A stretch of 64,000 nt of DNA from Kineobactrum sediminis (lineage in GTDB: Bacteria; Pseudomonadota; Gammaproteobacteria; Pseudomonadales; Halieaceae): positions 620,001-684,000 of the forward strand of contig NZ_PKLZ01000001.1 in the NCBI RefSeq assembly GCF_002868715.1. Direction: 5' to 3'. The position numbers and the translations under genes are program-made. The notes under the pieces are model-generated. The model saw only the letters and a list, made by a program, of their open reading frames with translations. It made no database searches and was not told the origin of the DNA. This document shows positions 36,401 through 43,808 of this stretch, one piece after another (position 1 is the first letter of the stretch; every line of letters starts with the position of its first letter).

Positions 36401-36801
36401 TTGTAGCGGACACCAACACCATCGCATATCTGTATCTTCCTACCGCGCAAACGGATGACGTAGTCTCGTTGCTGCACAAAGATCCTCATTGGGTTGCACC
36501 TTTGCTGTGGCGAAGCGAATTCCGAAACGTACTGTCGTTGTACATCAAAAAAGGCATTGTTGAGTTAAGCACCGCTATCGCTATGCAATCACAAGCAGAA
36601 CAGCAGCTTGCCGATAACGAATACACCGTCAACTCCATGAATGTGTTGGCACTTGCTTCAGAAAGCGGCTGTTCAGCTTATGACTGCGAATTTATATCGC
36701 TGGCAAAATCACTGAATCTAAAACTGATCACGGGCGATAACAAACTAATTCAAGTGTTCCCTGAAGTCGCAATGACTGCCAGGGATTACTTACGTACATA
36801 A
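36397..36801 (+). CDS. PIN-domain toxin, FitB/VapC type
   Basis: This 134-residue PIN-domain ribonuclease cleaves RNA, in many homologues tRNA. The acidic metal ligands are Asp5 (VADTN), Glu41 (RSEFRNV), Asp96 (AYDCEFISLA) and Asp114 (ITGDNKL), all in place, so it should be active. It is coupled to the upstream antitoxin. Its stop directly abuts the R'' box of the attC-like site at 36802. Confidence 0.88.
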   Translation: MIVADTNTIAYLYLPTAQTDDVVSLLHKDPHWVAPLLWRSEFRNVLSLYIKKGIVELSTAIAMQSQAEQQLADNEYTVNSMNVLALASESGCSAYDCEFISLAKSLNLKLITGDNKLIQVFPEVAMTARDYLRT

Positions 36802-36859
36802 CCCTAACGCCCCTATTCATGCGCCAGCTTGTCTGGTCGCGTACAATGGATGGTTAGCT
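36802..36859 (+). other. attC-like site C, between fitAB and parDE
   Basis: This 58-bp site runs from CCCTAAC-GCC to GTTAGCT. ATGCG-CCAG pairs with CTGG-T-CGCGT, leaving one extrahelical T, a feature of attC sites that sets strand choice. The right box TTAGCT (36854-36859) is exactly complementary to AGCTAA in the R'' box that ends the next cassette (37488-37494). The parE stop codon lies inside the right box. Confidence 0.65.
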
Positions 36860-37165
36860 GTCCAACTCAGGTTCTAATATAAATCTGCGTAGCTGCCTTT
36901 CTTCTCTCATGACGTGCAGGATAAGAGCAACCTTATTTTCGTTGCGATAGAAGATCCGGCAAGGTCTGACATACAGCTCTCGGTAGATCGAATCAGGTAG
37001 TTCTGCTGGAATATGGCCAGACTCCGGAAACTGTTCAAGCCGCTCTACTGTTGAGAAGATCGTCTTGACGAGGCTGGATGCTGCGCCAGGCTTATCCAGC
37101 GCGATGTATTCCGCGATCTCCTCTAACTGATCCAATGCTGGGTCTGCCCATATTACTTCAGCCAC
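36854..37165 (-). CDS. ParE/RelE-superfamily toxin
   Basis: This 103-residue toxin begins AEVIWADPALDQLEEIAEYIALDKPGAA and has the RelE/ParE beta-sheet core with VRPCRIFYRNENKVALILHVMREERQL near the end. ParE members poison gyrase, RelE members cut mRNA; sequence alone favours ParE. It is translated after, and overlaps by 13 bp, the Phd/YefM-type antitoxin. It is encoded opposite to fitAB, as often happens for toxin-antitoxin cassettes with their own promoter. Confidence 0.85.
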   Translation of the reverse strand: MAEVIWADPALDQLEEIAEYIALDKPGAASSLVKTIFSTVERLEQFPESGHIPAELPDSIYRELYVRPCRIFYRNENKVALILHVMREERQLRRFILEPELDS

Positions 37166-37410
37166 TTCTGCATCCGCTCCTTGGCTGCACCATGGGAGGT
37201 ATTCTTACCCTCCAGCATTGCCCGCTCTCCCTTCGACAATCCTTCCAACAGCGCAAGTCTGCGCTGCATGAACTCATAGTCCTGAACATCAACCAGATAG
37301 GCTGACGGCTGACCATGTTCGGTTATCAGAACTGCTTCTTTGCTCTCGTGCAATTCAGCCAGGATCTTTGTTGCTTGACGCTTGAGGTTGGTGACTAGTT
37401 CAACTTTCAT
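37153..37410 (-). CDS. Phd/YefM-family antitoxin
   Basis: This 85-residue antitoxin has an N-terminal Phd/YefM fold (VELVTNLKRQATKILAELHESKEAVLITEHGQPSAYLVDVQDYE) for DNA binding and a basic C-terminal tail for toxin binding. It precedes and overlaps the ParE-like toxin gene, the usual order. An AT-rich promoter region lies just upstream, between this start and the site at 37488. Confidence 0.87.
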   Translation of the reverse strand: MKVELVTNLKRQATKILAELHESKEAVLITEHGQPSAYLVDVQDYEFMQRRLALLEGLSKGERAMLEGKNTSHGAAKERMQKWLK

Positions 37411-37487
37411 AGGCTACCCTCTTGAAGTGTCACTATAGTATCACTTCATTAGGGTTGCGGCTACAGAGTGCTTGCTGAGAATTTGAC

Positions 37488-37565
37488 AGCTAACGCGAAG
37501 CTTTGCGGCAATTCTGGAGCCGCGAAGCGGTGGAAAAAATGGCCCGCAACAGCGGCTGGTTATGC
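37488..37565 (+). other. attC-like site D, between parDE and yoeB
   Basis: This 78-bp site runs from AGCTAAC-GCG to GTTATGC. CT-TTGCGG pairs with CCGCAA-CAG with one extrahelical base, and GCCGCGAAGCGG lies in the central loop. AGCTAA is complementary to TTAGCT at 36854, the start of the same cassette. TTATGC is complementary to GCATAA at 38142, the end of the next cassette. Confidence 0.65.
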
Positions 37566-37566
37566 A

Positions 37567-37830
37567 TTATTCGTAGTGACTCCAGAGCCTGAGGACCTTC
37601 ACCACCTCCTCGTCCTCTAACACTTGGTAGACCAGACGATGCTGAATGTTGATGCGGCGTGAATAGGCTCCAGCAAGATCGCCAATAAGCTTCTCAAAGG
37701 GAGGCGGCTTGCGGTATGGATCTTCGGCTATCAGCGCTAACAGTTCCTGAGCTTTTGGTTTGAGGCCGCTGGAGGCCAGCTTCTTTGCATCTTTCTGGGC
37801 TTGCTTGGTGTAAACCAACCTCCATGTCAC
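37567..37830 (-). CDS. YoeB/Txe-family toxin
   Basis: This 87-residue ribosome-dependent mRNA endonuclease has the Txe/YoeB profile: WRLVYTKQAQKDAKKLASSGL, then PFEKLIGDLAGAYSRRINIQHRLVYQV and a C-terminal LRLWSHYE. The Arg-His-Tyr residues expected in catalysis are present, so it should be active. It overlaps its antitoxin by 4 bp. Its stop lies 1 bp from the attC-like right box at 37559-37565. Confidence 0.93.
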   Translation of the reverse strand: MTWRLVYTKQAQKDAKKLASSGLKPKAQELLALIAEDPYRKPPPFEKLIGDLAGAYSRRINIQHRLVYQVLEDEEVVKVLRLWSHYE

Positions 37831-38069
37831 CAGTCCAGCCCCTCATCGCATTCATCCACAGGGACATCCATTCCCTCACGAATAGCCTCCCGCATACCTG
37901 GTACAGATAACAGGTAAAGTGTTTCCTGAATGGCCGACCAGTCTTCCTCGGATACCAAAACGGCCTTGTTCCTCTTACCCAAAATGACGATTGGTTGGTG
38001 GGACTCGGCAGTTTCGTCGATCAGCCGATAAAGGTTACTGCGCGCCTCAGTTGCTGTGATTCCGGTCAT
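37827..38069 (-). CDS. YefM-family antitoxin
   Basis: This 80-residue Phd/YefM antitoxin begins GITATEARSNLYRLIDETAESHQPIVILGKRNKAVLVSEEDW, the DNA-binding part, and ends with an acidic tail (VDECDEGLDW) that would neutralise YoeB. The antitoxin-toxin order and 4-bp overlap are standard. Short TACG repeats (TTCGTACGTACG near 38116) upstream could be its operator. Confidence 0.92.
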   Translation of the reverse strand: MTGITATEARSNLYRLIDETAESHQPIVILGKRNKAVLVSEEDWSAIQETLYLLSVPGMREAIREGMDVPVDECDEGLDW

Positions 38070-38141
38070 GACGCACCTCTTGCGTGTTCAACTTTCCAAC
38101 AAGTGTACGCTTTTTCGTACGTACGTCAAGGCGATCGCCTT

Positions 38142-38158
38142 GCATAACGCCGAACTGT
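38142..38158 (+). other. Truncated attC-like site E at the end of the yoeB cassette
   Basis: GCATAAC-GCC (38142-38151) matches the left ends of sites B to D. GCATAA is exactly complementary to TTATGC at 37560, the start of the same cassette. No matching right half follows. The tRNA-Phe fragment begins at 38159, so the site looks cut off there. Confidence 0.5.
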
Positions 38159-38220
38159 GATTGAAAATCCCCATGTCGGCCCCGGAACGCCGGCCGGTTC
38201 GATTCTGTCTCTGGGCACCA
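38159..38220 (+). repeat. Duplicated 3' fragment of tRNA-Phe, right attachment site
   Basis: The fragment copies the tRNA-Phe sequence from the anticodon stem (GATTGAAAATCCCC) to CCA, with two substitutions. Sixteen GC-rich bases (38181-38196, CCCGGAACGCCGGCCG) replace a single A in the variable region. The 5' half of the tRNA is missing, so it is not a working gene. It marks the far end of a segment inserted at tRNA-Phe. Confidence 0.85.
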
Positions 38221-38271
38221 TTTATACCTCCTTTTTAGGTTCACGATCGCGCCTTCCCCGTCAGCCTGCCC

Positions 38272-38643
38272 TCAGTCCTTGCCCTCCATCTTCGCCTTCA
38301 GGTTGGCAAATGGATTATGGGTTGCAGGTTTCACTGCAGTGGCCCCGGCGCTGCCATAGCGAACGTAGCTCTCAAACTTACTGTGTTCTTCGTCGTGGCA
38401 ATAAATACAAAGCAGCTCCCAATTGCTGCCGTCGCCGGGATTATTGTCGTGGTTATGGTCAACATGATGGACCGTTAGCTCCGACAAGTTCCTGCGGTCG
38501 AACTCTCGCGCACAGCGACCACAGATCCACGGGTATATCTTCAGGGCACGCTCACGATACCCGGACTCCCGCTTCGCATTGTACTCAAGCTGGTCGGCGC
38601 GCACCTGCTTGAAGGTCTTTGATGGAGGTTTTTGCTCACTCAT
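38272..38643 (-). CDS. HNH nuclease family protein, YajD-like
   Basis: This 123-residue protein closely follows E. coli YajD: RESGYRERALKIYPWICGRCAREF (first zinc pair), LTVHHVDHNHDNNPGDGSNWELLCIYCHDEEHSK (HNH core with second zinc pair) and the C-terminal NPFANLKAKM. The HH-N-H catalytic set is present. YajD has no firmly established role. It lies just outside the tRNA-Phe duplication and reads toward it, so it may be backbone rather than island. Confidence 0.9.
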   Translation of the reverse strand: MSEQKPPSKTFKQVRADQLEYNAKRESGYRERALKIYPWICGRCAREFDRRNLSELTVHHVDHNHDNNPGDGSNWELLCIYCHDEEHSKFESYVRYGSAGATAVKPATHNPFANLKAKMEGKD

Positions 38644-39002
38644 GACTTTTCAGCTCCGATCGAATCATGCAACTCGAGGACAAACATGAGGTCGAGAGTA
38701 CCTCTACCGGGCGCGCTTTCGCCACTCATACGGGTTGAGGTGTACCAGCGATGCATCCCGCAGCTCGCGCAAATCCAAAGACATATGCAGACAGGCCTGA
38801 TGAATACCAACCCAAAATCGGAGTATCGGGCGAGCATATAGTAATGCTAGCGCACGGGATGTTACATATATCAATCCATCTGATGTAATGTTGAGCGTCG
38901 AGCCCACGGTCCAAAGCGAGCGGTGCCCGGACAAAGAACCTCGCTCACGAAAGCTGGGCCACCGCAGGGGCAGCAACCACCCTGCCCACACAAAGGCCAA
39001 CT
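38644..39002. other. Non-coding segment, nothing recognised
   Basis: These 359 bp separate the YajD-like gene and the ADP-ribosylglycohydrolase gene, which diverge. I see no RNA, repeat or supported gene. A minus-strand frame across 38704-39000 remains open, but it lacks a ribosome site and any recognised motif. It may hold gene debris. Confidence 0.5.
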
Positions 39003-40139
39003 ATGGACGCGACAAGTACCGAAGCCGAAACAAACCCTGGCACCATAGACTGCTGGCGCGGCTGCCTTATCGGCGGTGCGGTGGGCGATGCGCTCGGCGG
39101 CTCCGTCGAGTTCATGTCCCGGGCAGATATACTGGGAAAGTTCGGCCCTGCCGGTATTACCGCCTACGCACCAGCCTACGGCCGCATCGGTGCAATCACC
39201 GACGATACCCAGATGACCCTTTTCACCGCTGAAGGCCTGCTCAGGGCGCATGTGCGCTCCCGTATGCGGGGCACCGTTGCTGCTTATACCAGCGTTACCG
39301 CACACGCCCTGCAGCGCTGGCTACTCACCCAGGGAAGCCGCGCGCAGGCCGACCTCGACGTCAGCGAAGACGGCTGGTTAATCCGGCAACGTGATCTCCA
39401 TCACCAGCGCGCCCCTGGCATGACCTGCCTTTCCGCGCTGCGACAGATGCCTGATTTCAATACCCCCGCCAGCAACGACAGCAAGGGCTGCGGCGGCGTG
39501 ATGCGGGTAGCCCCTGTCGGTATGTTCGCTGCGAGCGTCTTCCCTGAAATGGGAGACCGGGAATTTGCAGACACCGTTTTCGGGCTCGGGGTGGACAATG
39601 CCGCCCTTACCCACGGCCATATTTCCGGGCAACTGCCCGCCGGGGTCTTGGCCCTGATGGTCGCTCTATTGCTGAGGGGCACCGACCTCACCGCTGCAAC
39701 GGCGACCGCCCTGGACGTACTTCAGGGCAGTCGTGGTCACGAGGAAACTACCCGGATACTCGAGCAGGCTATCAGCCTGGCTTCCAGCCGGCCCGCCAGT
39801 CCGGAAGCCCTGGCTTCGCTTGGCGAAGGATGGGTGGCGGAGGAGGCGTTGGCGATCAGCCTTTACTGTGCCCTGGGAGCTGGCGACTTTGAAGATGGCG
39901 TACTCCTTGCGATCAATCACAGCGGCGACTCCGACTCTACCGGGGCCATTACCGGCAACCTGTTGGGTGCCCTGCACGGCCTGCAAGCCATCCCCGCCCA
40001 CCTGCTGGAAGGGCTCGAGCTGCGCGAGGTAACACAGTCGGTTGCAGATGATCTGGCAACAGCGGGCGACTGGCAGATTAGTGAATATTCATCTGACACC
40101 AAGGTGGATTATTATCTGGACAGATATCCCGTTGGATAA
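39003..40139 (+). CDS. ADP-ribosylglycohydrolase family protein
   Basis: This 378-residue DraG/ARH-type enzyme removes ADP-ribose from proteins or nucleic acids, or hydrolyses related metabolites. The dimetal site motifs are clear: GGAVGDALGGSVEF, GAITDDTQMTLFTAEGLLRA (the TDDT ligands), SKGCGGVMRVAPVG and NHSGDSDSTGAITGNLLGAL. No ADP-ribosyltransferase is visible nearby and no nitrogenase genes are present, so it is not a DraG partner of nitrogen fixation. It could reverse ADP-ribosylation by a toxin. Confidence 0.88.
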   Translation: MDATSTEAETNPGTIDCWRGCLIGGAVGDALGGSVEFMSRADILGKFGPAGITAYAPAYGRIGAITDDTQMTLFTAEGLLRAHVRSRMRGTVAAYTSVTAHALQRWLLTQGSRAQADLDVSEDGWLIRQRDLHHQRAPGMTCLSALRQMPDFNTPASNDSKGCGGVMRVAPVGMFAASVFPEMGDREFADTVFGLGVDNAALTHGHISGQLPAGVLALMVALLLRGTDLTAATATALDVLQGSRGHEETTRILEQAISLASSRPASPEALASLGEGWVAEEALAISLYCALGAGDFEDGVLLAINHSGDSDSTGAITGNLLGALHGLQAIPAHLLEGLELREVTQSVADDLATAGDWQISEYSSDTKVDYYLDRYPVG

Positions 40140-40235
40140 CAAAACTGGCGAAACACCAGCCCTTGATGGGTGAGTGCTTGCCAAATCAAGGCCCCTTTCC
40201 ACTAAGAGCGGCTGCGGAAATACCGGAGAACCAGA

Positions 40236-40460
40236 ATGATGAGGTACGGAATCGGCCTGATTTTGCTGGCCACACTGGCTGGCACCGCAAGCGCCCAATC
40301 GCGGTTTTACAAGTGTGAGGACAAGTGGGGCCAGCCCATATTCAGCCAGCGCCCCTGCGGCGCGTGGCCTTCCAAAAGAGTAGGGTCTATGCCTTCATAT
40401 CGTTCCACGACTTTCTCAGAAAATCAGAAATGTGGATCTGGTAAGGGCGAGTACTCATAA
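40236..40460 (+). CDS. Short DUF4124-like secreted protein
   Basis: This 74-residue protein has a signal peptide (about residues 1-20, ending TASAQ) and a mature start RFYKCEDKWGQPIFSQRPCG that matches DUF4124. It is shorter than the DUF4124 protein at 1809, and the sequence after about residue 45 looks random, so the gene may be truncated. An ACCGGAGAA ribosome site supports translation. Function unknown. Confidence 0.55.
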   Translation: MMRYGIGLILLATLAGTASAQSRFYKCEDKWGQPIFSQRPCGAWPSKRVGSMPSYRSTTFSENQKCGSGKGEYS

Positions 40461-40563
40461 GCCATACGGATTCATAGTAAGTGAACCCACAATTACACGA
40501 ACAACTCAAAGACCATATCTGGGAAATTACAGCCATCAAGCAGCAGCGATGCTCACATCTACA

Positions 40564-40630
40564 CAAAATTCCCTTTTTGGTAAATTTGATAAAAGATGCG
40601 GGAAACTTGTTTACCATTTTGGGAAAATTG
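40564..40630. promoter_or_regulatory. Inverted-repeat operator and promoter of higBA
   Basis: Two 21-bp arms (40564-40584 and 40610-40630) match inverted at 15 of 21 positions, with the perfect core TGGTAAA / TTTACCA. Core centres are 32 bp apart, three helical turns. A likely -35 (TTTACC at 40610) and -10 (TAGAAT at 40633-40638) have 17-bp spacing, so a bound antitoxin would cover the promoter. This fits autorepression by HigA. Confidence 0.6.
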
Positions 40631-40656
40631 TCTAGAATAGCGCCTCGCGATCAACC

Positions 40657-40932
40657 ATGAAAGTTCTGAAAAGAAACCTGCTGGATGTTTTCGCCAAAAA
40701 GCACGCTAAAGCTAAAGGTGCATTGGAAGCATGGTTTACAGAAGCCAATCAAGCGAACTGGGAGACACCCCAGGACATCAAGAATCGCTACAAAAGTGCT
40801 GACTTCCTGGCTGGCAACCGGGTTATTTTCAACATTAAGGGCAATCATTTCCGATTGGTCGTCAAGGTGAGATACCAAAACGGAATTGTCCTAATTGAAT
40901 GGGTCGGCACGCACGCTGAATACGATAAGTAG
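40657..40932 (+). CDS. higB: HigB-family mRNA-interferase toxin
   Basis: This 91-residue toxin has the HigB profile: KVLKRNLLDVFAKKHAKAKGALEAWF, then QDIKNRYKSADFLAGNRVIFNIKGNHFRLVVKV and WVGTHAEYDK at the end. HigB toxins cut mRNA on the ribosome. As usual for this family the toxin gene comes first, followed by the antitoxin gene after 20 bp with an AGGAGG site. The locus is AT-rich compared with its neighbours. Confidence 0.92.
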   Translation: MKVLKRNLLDVFAKKHAKAKGALEAWFTEANQANWETPQDIKNRYKSADFLAGNRVIFNIKGNHFRLVVKVRYQNGIVLIEWVGTHAEYDK

Positions 40933-40952
40933 CGGTTTTAGGAGGTGGGATT

Positions 40953-42170
40953 ATGAATCTCAAAGTTCTCAAAGACGAAGATGACCACGCTCAAGCAATA
41001 GCGCGACTGTATGCGCTGATGGATTTGGAGCCGGAAGAAGGGTCCATCGAAAATGACGAGTTGGAAGTACTGGCGCTGTTGATCGAGCGTTACGAGGAAG
41101 AACACTTCCCTGTAGAGCTGCCTTCACCTGTGGACGCTATTTTGTTTCGCATGGATCAGCAAGGGCTGTCCCGGAAGGACCTGGCACCATATATAGGGTC
41201 ACTACCGAAAGTTTCAGAAGTACTGCATGGCAAACGTACACTAAGTCTTGCCATGATTCGTCGCCTCCATAAAGGCCTGGGGATTCCGCTAGATGTACTT
41301 ATCCAGGACCCGGAACAGCAGGAGCACTTTGATCAAGGGGTCAACTGGCTCGACTTCCCGCTGAAGGAGATGCACCAGCGCGGCTATTTTGCCGGGTTTA
41401 ACGGTACGCTTTCGGAATTAAAGGGATATGCACAGGAGGTGGTTGGCGGCTTCCTGAAGTCAGTCAACCTTCAATCCAGCGCGCAGCCAATGATGGCGCG
41501 CGCAACCTCCCACCTGCGCGAAAATGACAAGATGTCCGATCCAGCTGCGATGCTGGCCTGGCAGGCCAGAGTACTGCACCTTGCCCACAGCCAGCCAAAT
41601 TTGCCGGCCTATGTGTCCGGAACCGTCTCTCAAGACTGGATGCGCGATTTGGCGCGTCTTTCGTGGTCACAACAGGGCCCTGCTTTGGCAGTGGAGTTTC
41701 TGAACAAAGCGGGTATTCACGTGGTGATTGAGAAGCACCTACCCAAAACCTATCTGGATGGAGCAGTTTGTTTTTCTGAGGCAAGGCATCCGGTTGTAGC
41801 CCTAACTTTGCGTCACGACCGCCTGGACAACTTCTGGTTTACCTTGATGCATGAGCTCGCGCACATCGCCCTCCATTTCGATGGAACGGAGACTTGGTAC
41901 CTCGACAATCTTGACGCGATATCTACCGACCCACGAGAGGACCAGGCCGATGCGTTGGCGCAAGAAGTGCTCATTCCGCAAGACAGCATACCCAACGGCC
42001 TACCCACCGATGCCGCAGGGGTAGGACAGTTAGCGCAAACCCTCCGTATTTTACCCTGTATCATCGCAGGCCGTGCAAGGCGCGAGGCCGGCAGCTATCA
42101 AATGTTCGGCAGGGCCTTCCGTAGCGAGAAAGAGGTGCGTAGAATTTTGACCGAAAACGGCTACCTATAA
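40953..42170 (+). CDS. higA: HigA-type antitoxin fused to an ImmA/IrrE metallopeptidase
   Basis: This protein of 405 residues is much longer than a normal HigA (about 100-150). The N-terminal part (residues 1-120) has the HigA helix-turn-helix (DQQGLSRKDLAPYIGSLPKVSEVLHGKRTLSLAMIRRL). From about residue 210 it becomes an ImmA/IrrE domain with the zinc motif HELAH (300-304) and a downstream DPREDQADALAQEVLIP that supplies the third ligand. ImmA-type proteases cleave repressors under stress, so the fusion may control its own DNA-binding half or another repressor. Confidence 0.85.
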   Translation: MNLKVLKDEDDHAQAIARLYALMDLEPEEGSIENDELEVLALLIERYEEEHFPVELPSPVDAILFRMDQQGLSRKDLAPYIGSLPKVSEVLHGKRTLSLAMIRRLHKGLGIPLDVLIQDPEQQEHFDQGVNWLDFPLKEMHQRGYFAGFNGTLSELKGYAQEVVGGFLKSVNLQSSAQPMMARATSHLRENDKMSDPAAMLAWQARVLHLAHSQPNLPAYVSGTVSQDWMRDLARLSWSQQGPALAVEFLNKAGIHVVIEKHLPKTYLDGAVCFSEARHPVVALTLRHDRLDNFWFTLMHELAHIALHFDGTETWYLDNLDAISTDPREDQADALAQEVLIPQDSIPNGLPTDAAGVGQLAQTLRILPCIIAGRARREAGSYQMFGRAFRSEKEVRRILTENGYL

Positions 42171-42177
42171 GTCCCAA

Positions 42178-42200
42178 AAAACCTCACGAGCCAAGGTTTT
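42178..42200. terminator. Possible bidirectional terminator after higA
   Basis: AAAACCT (42178-42184) pairs with AGGTTTT (42194-42200) around a 9-base loop, flanked by A on the left and T within the right arm. It lies 8 bp after the higA stop. The stem is weak, so the call is tentative. Confidence 0.35.
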
Positions 42201-42314
42201 GAAGGCGAGGGACATGTGTATAACGCTGATAAACCCCGCCTCAGAATGTTAGGGTAACGACAGCTGAGTAACCAATTTGCGAATTGAGCTGACTGACACC
42301 TGAGGAGATAAGTA

Positions 42315-43766
42315 ATGCGTTTTATCCAGTCTGCCGGTATTACAGCCGGAATCACGGCACTGTTGAGCCTGGGGATGCCGACGGCAGCCGAGGACACTGT
42401 GGTCGTCTACGATGCTTCCAATTCGATGTGGGGGCAGATCGAAGGTGAGGCCAAAATAAGTATTGCCCGCCGCGTGATGACGGATTTGATTGCAGGCTGG
42501 AACTCAAACACCAACATTGGCCTGGTAGCGTACGGGCATCGGCATGTTAGTGACTGCTCGGACATAGAAACGGTGGTTCCAGTCGGGCCGGTTGATCGGG
42601 AGGCCCTTACCAAACAGATTGCAACCATCCAGCCCAAAGGCCGGACGCCCCTTACCGCTGCCGTACGCCACGCAGCGGATGCCCTGAATTTTCGCGACAG
42701 CCCGGCCACCGTGGTGCTCGTATCCGATGGCATCGAGAGTTGCGACGCGGATCCCTGTGCGGTTTCCAAAGAACTGGCCCGGGCCGGTATCCGCTTCACC
42801 GCGCATGTAGTCGGCTTTGATGTGTCTGCGGAAGCCGATCAGGCGCAGCTGCGCTGTATAGCAGAGAACACTGGTGGGCGCTTCTTTGCTGCGCGCGACG
42901 CCGAGGGACTCAGGGAGGCACTGGATGAAGTCGCCGCAATGGCTGCCCAGCCTGCGCCCCCGGAAGCAGTGGTGCTTCTCACCGCGCCGGACAGCGCCGT
43001 TGCCGGGTCCGAAGTGGCCGTCAGCTGGGAAGGGGAGAATATTCAGCCCCAGGACATGGTTGTTATCGTGTCAGTGGACGCGGAGCCTGATATGCGTGAC
43101 AGCCACAAGCGCATCAGGGAACATTCGGGCACCACATTACGGACCCCGGAAATTGCCGGCCCACACGAGCTTCGCTATTTGAGCACCGCCAGCGGTCGAG
43201 TGGTTGCGCGTAAACCGATTCAACTTACTGAGCCGCAGGCAACGGTTTCCGCCCCTGCCATAGCAACAGCGGGTTCAACCATTAAGGTCAGCTGGGAAAA
43301 CCCGGTACATCCCGGCGATTACATTACCATCGTCGCCGCCGATGCCCCGGACAATGAAGTCGGTGGCCACATTCGCGTGCGCGACGATGCCGCGGGCACA
43401 CTCACAGCTCCGCCCGAGCCTGGCGCCTATGAAGTACGCTATGTACTCGGCAAGGGCCGCAAACTGGTGGACCGCGCAGCACTTGAACTGACTCCGGCCA
43501 ATGCCAGCGTTTCCGCGCCGGCACAGGCGATCGCCGGCTCCAGGATCAAGGTCAGCTGGGAAAACCCGGTGCATCCTGCCGATTACATTACCATCGTCGT
43601 CGCCGATGCCCCGGCCGATGAAGTCAAACAACACATCAGAGTGCGCGATAATCTGGAAGGTAGTCTTAACGCCCCGGATAAGCCGGGCGCCTACGAGGTG
43701 CGTTATGTGTTGGGCAAAGGCAGGAAACTTGTCTCGGCGGCACCCGTTGTGATCGAAGCAGAGTAG
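42315..43766 (+). CDS. Secreted von Willebrand factor A protein with C-terminal repeats
   Basis: This 483-residue exported protein has a signal peptide (about residues 1-25, ending PTAAE). The vWA domain (about 28-215) has the metal site DASNSMWG and later KGRTPLTAAV and LVSDGIESCDADPC. Three beta-rich units follow (about residues 225-310, 312-398 and 400-483). The last two are 88 residues apart and nearly identical in protein and DNA (WENPVHPGDYITIV and WENPVHPADYITIV), so they arose by recent duplication. It may bind surface or periplasmic partners; target unknown. Confidence 0.85.
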   Translation: MRFIQSAGITAGITALLSLGMPTAAEDTVVVYDASNSMWGQIEGEAKISIARRVMTDLIAGWNSNTNIGLVAYGHRHVSDCSDIETVVPVGPVDREALTKQIATIQPKGRTPLTAAVRHAADALNFRDSPATVVLVSDGIESCDADPCAVSKELARAGIRFTAHVVGFDVSAEADQAQLRCIAENTGGRFFAARDAEGLREALDEVAAMAAQPAPPEAVVLLTAPDSAVAGSEVAVSWEGENIQPQDMVVIVSVDAEPDMRDSHKRIREHSGTTLRTPEIAGPHELRYLSTASGRVVARKPIQLTEPQATVSAPAIATAGSTIKVSWENPVHPGDYITIVAADAPDNEVGGHIRVRDDAAGTLTAPPEPGAYEVRYVLGKGRKLVDRAALELTPANASVSAPAQAIAGSRIKVSWENPVHPADYITIVVADAPADEVKQHIRVRDNLEGSLNAPDKPGAYEVRYVLGKGRKLVSAAPVVIEAE

Positions 43767-43808
43767 CTTTCGTCATGCCGTGCACAGGGTAGGGCCTCCC
43801 ACTCGTCG

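Noticed and set aside
38159..38220. A second tRNA-Phe gene
   Set aside because: The 5' half is missing and the variable region carries an insertion, so it is only an attachment-site remnant.
38704..39000. Minus-strand frame of 98 codons between the YajD-like and ADP-ribosylglycohydrolase genes
   Set aside because: No ribosome site and no recognised domain; could be debris, but not enough to call.
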